Shown here piece by piece: positions 60,255-64,000 of a stretch of 64,000 bases of DNA; the stretch's first letter is position 1, and the number at the start of each line of letters is the position of its first letter. The stretch spans positions 1,302,001 through 1,366,000 of the forward strand of contig NZ_CP016382.1 of NCBI RefSeq assembly GCF_002813635.1, given 5' to 3'. A program made the translations under genes and the position numbers. Below the pieces are notes generated by a model. The model worked only from the letters and a program-made list of their open reading frames with translations, was not told where the DNA came from and did not search any database. The DNA comes from Spiribacter roseus. Its GTDB lineage: Bacteria; Pseudomonadota; Gammaproteobacteria; Nitrococcales; Nitrococcaceae.

Positions 60255-61502
60255 TTAGTCGTACTTCTGCTTGAATCGGCGAACCAGATAGGTCGAGAGC
60301 AGATTGAGCATCAATGTCACTGTGAAAAGCACCAGCCCAAGCGCAAACGCGGAAAGGGTCTGCGGGCTGTCAAAGGCCAGATCACCGGTCAGGGAGTAAA
60401 CGATGCTGACCGTGACCGTGGTCATATCCTCCAGCGGATTCCAGGTGAGGTTGGGCCGCACGCCGGCCGCCATGACAACGATCATCGTCTCACCCAGCGC
60501 CCGCGAGACGCCCAGCAGAAACGCCGAGATCACACCGGGCAGCGCGGCCGGAAGGATCACCTTCTTGATCGTCTCGGAATGGGTCGTGCCCAGTGCGTAG
60601 GCGCCCTCGCGCAGACTCTGCGGGATGCTGTTGATCACATCGTCGGACAGCGACGAGATGAACGGGATGATCATGATGCCCATCACGATGCCGGGCGAGA
60701 GGATGTTGCTATATGACGCATCCAGTCCGAAGAACTCGGCGATGTCGACGATGATCGGGGTCACGGTGATGGCGGCAAAGAAGCCGTAGACGACGGTCGG
60801 GATGCCGGCAAGGATCTCCAGGACCGGCTTCGCGATGCCGCGCTGACGCGGCGTGGCGTACTCGGACATGAATATCGCGGAGAGCAGACCGATCGGCAGC
60901 GCCGTCGCCATGGCGATGCCGGTGACCATGAACGTGCCGGCGAACAATGGCACGGAACCAAAGAATGAGCTCCCTTCGGACACCTCGTCGCCGCGGCCAG
61001 CCGCTTCAAGAAAGGTATCACCCGGCGACCAGACGGTACCGGTCACGAACTCCCAGACACTGACCTCGCGGAAGAAACGCATGGCCTCGAACAGGATCGA
61101 GAGCACGATCGCGATGGTTGTGAAGATCGAAATAAGCGCGGCGCTCAGCAGCAGCCAGCGGATTGTACGGTCGAGCGCGTTACGCGCCCGCAGTTCCGGG
61201 CGGATCGCCCGCAGTCCAAGACTGAGCCCCACTGCCCCTGCCGCCAGCGATACCATCAGGACCACTTCGTTGGCGGGTGCGATGACGCCAGTCACACTGA
61301 GCAGAGCCATTCCCAGGGCAAAACCGAGCGCCGGCAGACCCATCCAGATGACCGGGTACCAGCCATATTGCTGCGGTCGGGAATGCATACTGATGCCACT
61401 GGCCATGGCCGCCAGCGCCTTGCCCCGCCCCCATCGAAAACCGATCAGGCCGAGTCCGGCAATCGCCGCCATTAACAGAAGCGTAGTGGTCGCAATGCTC
61501 AA
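60255..61502 (-). CDS. pstC: Phosphate ABC transporter permease PstC
   Basis: The 415-residue polytopic permease is about 95 residues longer than E. coli PstC, with two or three extra N-terminal hydrophobic segments and a longer periplasmic loop. The coupling loop is LREGAYALGTTHSETIKKVILPAALPG. The start is a TTG at 61502 with GGGGGA upstream; I see no better start. It lies 111 bases after pstS, a gap filled by two stem-loops. Confidence 0.95.
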   Translation of the reverse strand: MSIATTTLLLMAAIAGLGLIGFRWGRGKALAAMASGISMHSRPQQYGWYPVIWMGLPALGFALGMALLSVTGVIAPANEVVLMVSLAAGAVGLSLGLRAIRPELRARNALDRTIRWLLLSAALISIFTTIAIVLSILFEAMRFFREVSVWEFVTGTVWSPGDTFLEAAGRGDEVSEGSSFFGSVPLFAGTFMVTGIAMATALPIGLLSAIFMSEYATPRQRGIAKPVLEILAGIPTVVYGFFAAITVTPIIVDIAEFFGLDASYSNILSPGIVMGIMIIPFISSLSDDVINSIPQSLREGAYALGTTHSETIKKVILPAALPGVISAFLLGVSRALGETMIVVMAAGVRPNLTWNPLEDMTTVTVSIVYSLTGDLAFDSPQTLSAFALGLVLFTVTLMLNLLSTYLVRRFKQKYD

Positions 61503-61541
61503 GGCGATCCCCCAGGATTCACTGTTTCGTCAGACCATAGA

Positions 61542-61570
61542 GGCCGCCACCTCCAGCGGAGATAGCGGCC
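61542..61570 (-). other. Stem-loop 2 between pstS and pstC
   Basis: GGCCGC (61542-61547) pairs with GCGGCC (61565-61570), enclosing a second inner stem CTCC/GGAG (61551-61554 / 61558-61561). In the pst mRNA it lies after the larger hairpin next to the pstS stop and 40 bases before the pstC start. There is no T-run, so it is unlikely to be a simple terminator. Confidence 0.5.
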
Positions 61571-61573
61571 CTT

Positions 61574-61615
61574 AACGTCAGCGACTCATCGTATTATCGA
61601 GTCGCTCCGGACGTT
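61574..61615 (-). other. Large stem-loop at the pstS 3' end
   Basis: AACGTC-AGCGACTC (61574-61587) pairs with GAGTCGCT (61599-61606) and, past a three-base bulge, GACGTT (61610-61615). This makes 14 base pairs. The stem begins inside the pstS stop codon (61616-61614). It would protect the pstS message from 3' decay or reduce read-through into pstC, giving more binding protein than permease. Confidence 0.6.
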
Positions 61616-62630
61616 ACCCCTCGAGGTCGCTGCGCTGCAGATCAACCCGGTTGTCGACCCGATCACGCCACTCGGCGCTCTGCGCGGACGGCAGGGGAAT
61701 CAGGCCCTCTTCGATCAGCAGGCCATCCTCACCGATCATGATGTCATCCATGAACAGGCTGACGTACTGGTCGATACCCGGGATCACACCCTCGTGGGCA
61801 TCCTTGATATAGAACCAGAGGCTGCGGGCGACCGGATAGTCTTCCTGCGAGATCGTCTCGGTGGTCGGCTCGACCCCGTCGACGGTGGCCGCATCCAGCG
61901 TGTCCTCGTTCTCGACCAGGAAGCTGTAGCCAAACACACCAATCGCGTCCGTGTTCTCCTGGATCCGCTGGACGATCAGGTTATCATTCTCGCCCGAGTC
62001 GACGTAGACGCCGTCCGCACGGATATCGGTGTACTCCGCCGGGAAGCCGGCCCCTTCAGCGGTCTCTTCCATGACCAGCTCTTCGAAGGCGTCGCGGGTG
62101 CCGGAGGTCGTCGGCGGGCCGAGGATCTCGATCTCACGATCGGGCAGGCTGGAGTCGATCTCATTCCAGTTGGTGTAGGGATTGTCGACCATCTCCCCGT
62201 CCTGCGGGACCTGGGCGGCAACCGCCATCAGGATCTGCTCACGGGTCAGGGCCAGCGGATCGTTCTCATCGCTCTGGGCGAGGACGATGCCGTCGGAGCC
62301 GATCAGCGCCTCGGTGATCTCAGTGACGCCGTTTTCCTGGCAGCGATCGAACTCGCTCGGCTTCATGCGGCGCGAGGCGTTGGTGATATCCGGCGTACCG
62401 ACACCGACGCCCTCACAGAACAGGCGCATTCCGCCACCGGAGCCGGTCGACTCGATGACCGGAGTGGGGAAGTTGGTCGTCGCACCGAACTCCTCGACAA
62501 CATAGCTGGCGAAGGGATAGACCGTGCTGGAGCCGACGATCCGGATCTGCTCACGCTCCTGCGCGCTCGCCAGAGTCGTCACGCCGACCGTGGCCGCCAG
62601 GGCCAGTGCACTCGTTTTCCAAATCTGCAT
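61614..62630 (-). CDS. pstS: Phosphate-binding protein PstS
   Basis: Periplasmic receptor of the Pst importer. The 338-residue precursor has a signal peptide cut after ASA (about residue 23), then IRIVGSSTVYPFASYV and ESTGSGGGMRLFCEG, which form the phosphate site. Domain II contains SGTRDAFEELV. The mature protein is strikingly acidic, with about two lysines, fitting an exported protein exposed to salt. GAGGAGT precedes the ATG. A Pho-box-like half-site lies just upstream. Confidence 0.97.
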   Translation of the reverse strand: MQIWKTSALALAATVGVTTLASAQEREQIRIVGSSTVYPFASYVVEEFGATTNFPTPVIESTGSGGGMRLFCEGVGVGTPDITNASRRMKPSEFDRCQENGVTEITEALIGSDGIVLAQSDENDPLALTREQILMAVAAQVPQDGEMVDNPYTNWNEIDSSLPDREIEILGPPTTSGTRDAFEELVMEETAEGAGFPAEYTDIRADGVYVDSGENDNLIVQRIQENTDAIGVFGYSFLVENEDTLDAATVDGVEPTTETISQEDYPVARSLWFYIKDAHEGVIPGIDQYVSLFMDDIMIGEDGLLIEEGLIPLPSAQSAEWRDRVDNRVDLQRSDLEG

Positions 62631-62683
62631 GAGGTTACTCCTCGTTGATGCTTCGGTTGTGGACTGTGGGGAGCGTAGCCACG

Positions 62684-62694
62684 CTTTGTGACAG
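62684..62694 (-). promoter_or_regulatory. Possible Pho box half-site upstream of pstS
   Basis: The minus strand reads CTGTCACAAAG (62694-62684), close to one 11-base direct-repeat unit of the E. coli Pho box (CTGTCATAAAT type). The next unit is poorly matched. It begins three bases after the phoR stop and lies 54 bases ahead of pstS, so PhoB could give pstS its own promoter in addition to read-through from phoR. Confidence 0.4.
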
Positions 62695-62696
62695 GA

Positions 62697-64000
62697 TCAT
62701 GAAACCGACGCATCGGGTGCCGGGCTGACCCGCGCGGCTATCGGGAAAAGCGCCGTGAAGGTACTCCCCACGCCCATCTCACTGGTGATCTCAAGCCGGG
62801 CGCCGTGGCGCGAGAGCACGTGCTTGACGATGGCGAGCCCCAGCCCCGTGCCGCCATCACGCGCCGCACGACCGGCGTCCACGCGATAGAACCGTTCGGT
62901 GAGCCGCGGGATATGGTGGGCGGGAATACCGCGCCCCGTGTCCGCGACCGCCAGGCAGGCCGCCCCCTCAGCGACAAACCAGCGCACGTCGATCCGGCCC
63001 CCGGCGGCGGTGTATTTCACGGCATTCGACAGCAGGTTGGAGAGCGCGCTGCGGATCTCGTCCTCATCCCCCTCAATGCTCAGCGACTCATCCGCTGTCA
63101 CACTGATGCCATGTTGGCCGCCGCTGAGCGCCCGGGCCTCTTCCACCGCCTCGTCCAGCAGCCGCGGCATGTCCAGGGCGGCGCGATCCACCACCGGGCG
63201 CTCGGTCTCGAGCCGCGAGAGCAGCAGCAGATCATCCACCAGCCGCGTCATGCGCCCGATCTGCTGATCCATCAACGCCAGCGGCCGCTGTAGATCCTCG
63301 GCGTCCAGCGACTCCATCTCACCGAGCTGCTCCGACATTCCCTGCAATACGGTCAGCGGCGTGCGCAGCTCATGACTGACGTTACCGACAAAATCCCGCC
63401 GCATGGTCTCCAGCCGATGCAGCTCCGAGACATCGCGCGCGAGCAGCATCTGCTGGTGGTCGCCGTAGGGGACGATTCGAATCTCGAGCGTGCGGCGCGG
63501 ATCCTGCGGTGAAGGGATCTTGACCGCTGCGGTCCAGTCCCGCGCCGTCAGATACGCGGCAAAGTCGGGATGCCGGATCAGGTTGGCAATGCGCTGGCCA
63601 CGGTCCAGGGGCCATTGCAGACCCAGATACCGCGACGCCAGGCGATTCCACCACTGCATCTCGCCCGCTGCCGAGAGCACGATGGTGCCGTCGGGCATGG
63701 CATTGGCGCCCTCGCGAAACCGTCGCAGCAGGCCCACCAGACGCAGCCGCCGGGCGCGCTGCCGGTTCTGCTGACGATCGAGGCCATCCAGCACATGCCC
63801 CCACAGCCCTCGACCACGAGGCGGATGGCGGCGTCGCGATGTCCGCAGCCAGCGCTCCAGACGATAGACCTGCACCAGTTGATGGACCAGCAGCGCCGCG
63901 CCCGCCAGCAGCACCAGCCATGGGACGCCGGTGGCAAGCCCGAAGACCGCCAGAAACGCCCCCCCGGCCACGGTGCGGAACACCACGGCCGGCCACGGGT
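62697..64000 (-). CDS. phoR: Phosphate regulon sensor histidine kinase PhoR, 5' end cut by window edge
   Basis: At least 434 codons are present and the frame is open to base 64000 (PWPAVVFRTVAGG), so the true start is probably just outside, although a GTG at 63986 is possible. Visible are a hydrophobic N-terminal hairpin (about 40 residues), a basic linker and a PAS-like domain (MPDGTIVLSAAGEMQWWN). HisKA with NVSHELRTPLTVLQ and HATPase with LSNAVKYTA, DTGRGIP and GTGLGLAIVKH follow. It phosphorylates PhoB when phosphate is scarce; phoB presumably lies beyond the window. pstS follows 66 bases later. Confidence 0.97.
   Translation of the reverse strand, partial: PWPAVVFRTVAGGAFLAVFGLATGVPWLVLLAGAALLVHQLVQVYRLERWLRTSRRRHPPRGRGLWGHVLDGLDRQQNRQRARRLRLVGLLRRFREGANAMPDGTIVLSAAGEMQWWNRLASRYLGLQWPLDRGQRIANLIRHPDFAAYLTARDWTAAVKIPSPQDPRRTLEIRIVPYGDHQQMLLARDVSELHRLETMRRDFVGNVSHELRTPLTVLQGMSEQLGEMESLDAEDLQRPLALMDQQIGRMTRLVDDLLLLSRLETERPVVDRAALDMPRLLDEAVEEARALSGGQHGISVTADESLSIEGDEDEIRSALSNLLSNAVKYTAAGGRIDVRWFVAEGAACLAVADTGRGIPAHHIPRLTERFYRVDAGRAARDGGTGLGLAIVKHVLSRHGARLEITSEMGVGSTFTALFPIAARVSPAPDASVS

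Overview
The window is an ordinary, gene-dense piece of a bacterial chromosome with high GC content. It holds about 60 protein genes, and the longest gap between genes is about 160 bases. Gene content and order point to a gammaproteobacterium. Examples are ffh/rpsP-rimM-trmD-rplS, leuCDB-asd-fimV-truA-trpF-(trpBA)-accD-folC-dedD-cvpA-purF-metZ, parE-parC and pst-phoU. A ProU-type glycine-betaine importer, a Trk potassium system and strongly acidic exported binding proteins suggest a moderately halophilic member that accumulates compatible solutes, perhaps of the Ectothiorhodospiraceae (Spiribacter-like). That placement is inference. I see no rRNA, tRNA, insertion sequence, prophage or CRISPR array.

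Layout. 1-5.4 kb: htpG (cut by the left edge, with a convincing sigma-32 promoter), a lone acetolactate synthase large subunit, msrB and serB. 5.4-11.1 kb: the translation cluster rplS-trmD-rimM-rpsP and ffh, diverging from a ypjD-like membrane protein and a CorC/HlyC-type CBS protein. 11.1-15.2 kb: cysS and gltX (overlapping), lpxH, and an orphan HEAT-repeat protein. 15.2-18.2 kb: proVWX, ending in an intrinsic terminator. 18.4-33.7 kb: fifteen co-directional genes with gaps of 30 bases or less, many overlapping, joining leucine, aspartate-family, tryptophan, fatty-acid, folate, purine and methionine synthesis. 33.8-37 kb: prmB-aroC and an MFS transporter whose start is not obvious.

37-41.2 kb: SCO1-like protein, psd, and the complete EF-P beta-lysylation set (efp, epmA, epmB). 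41.2-48 kb: a 7TM-type sensor kinase converging on, and overlapping, a response regulator that lies behind parE-parC. 48.1-55.3 kb: xseB-ispA, typA, a two-gene Trk system, srkA and a PHP-domain exonuclease (rnm). 55.3-57.5 kb: argD-argF, preceded by a clear promoter and a terminator-like hairpin. 57.5-64 kb: the phosphate regulon phoR-pstSCAB-phoU, with large stem-loops between pstS and pstC.

No clearly new multi-gene system is visible. The observations most worth checking are the missing conventional start of the MFS gene in frame behind aroC, the hairpin in the argD leader, the split and overlapping two-component pair, and the stand-alone HEAT protein.
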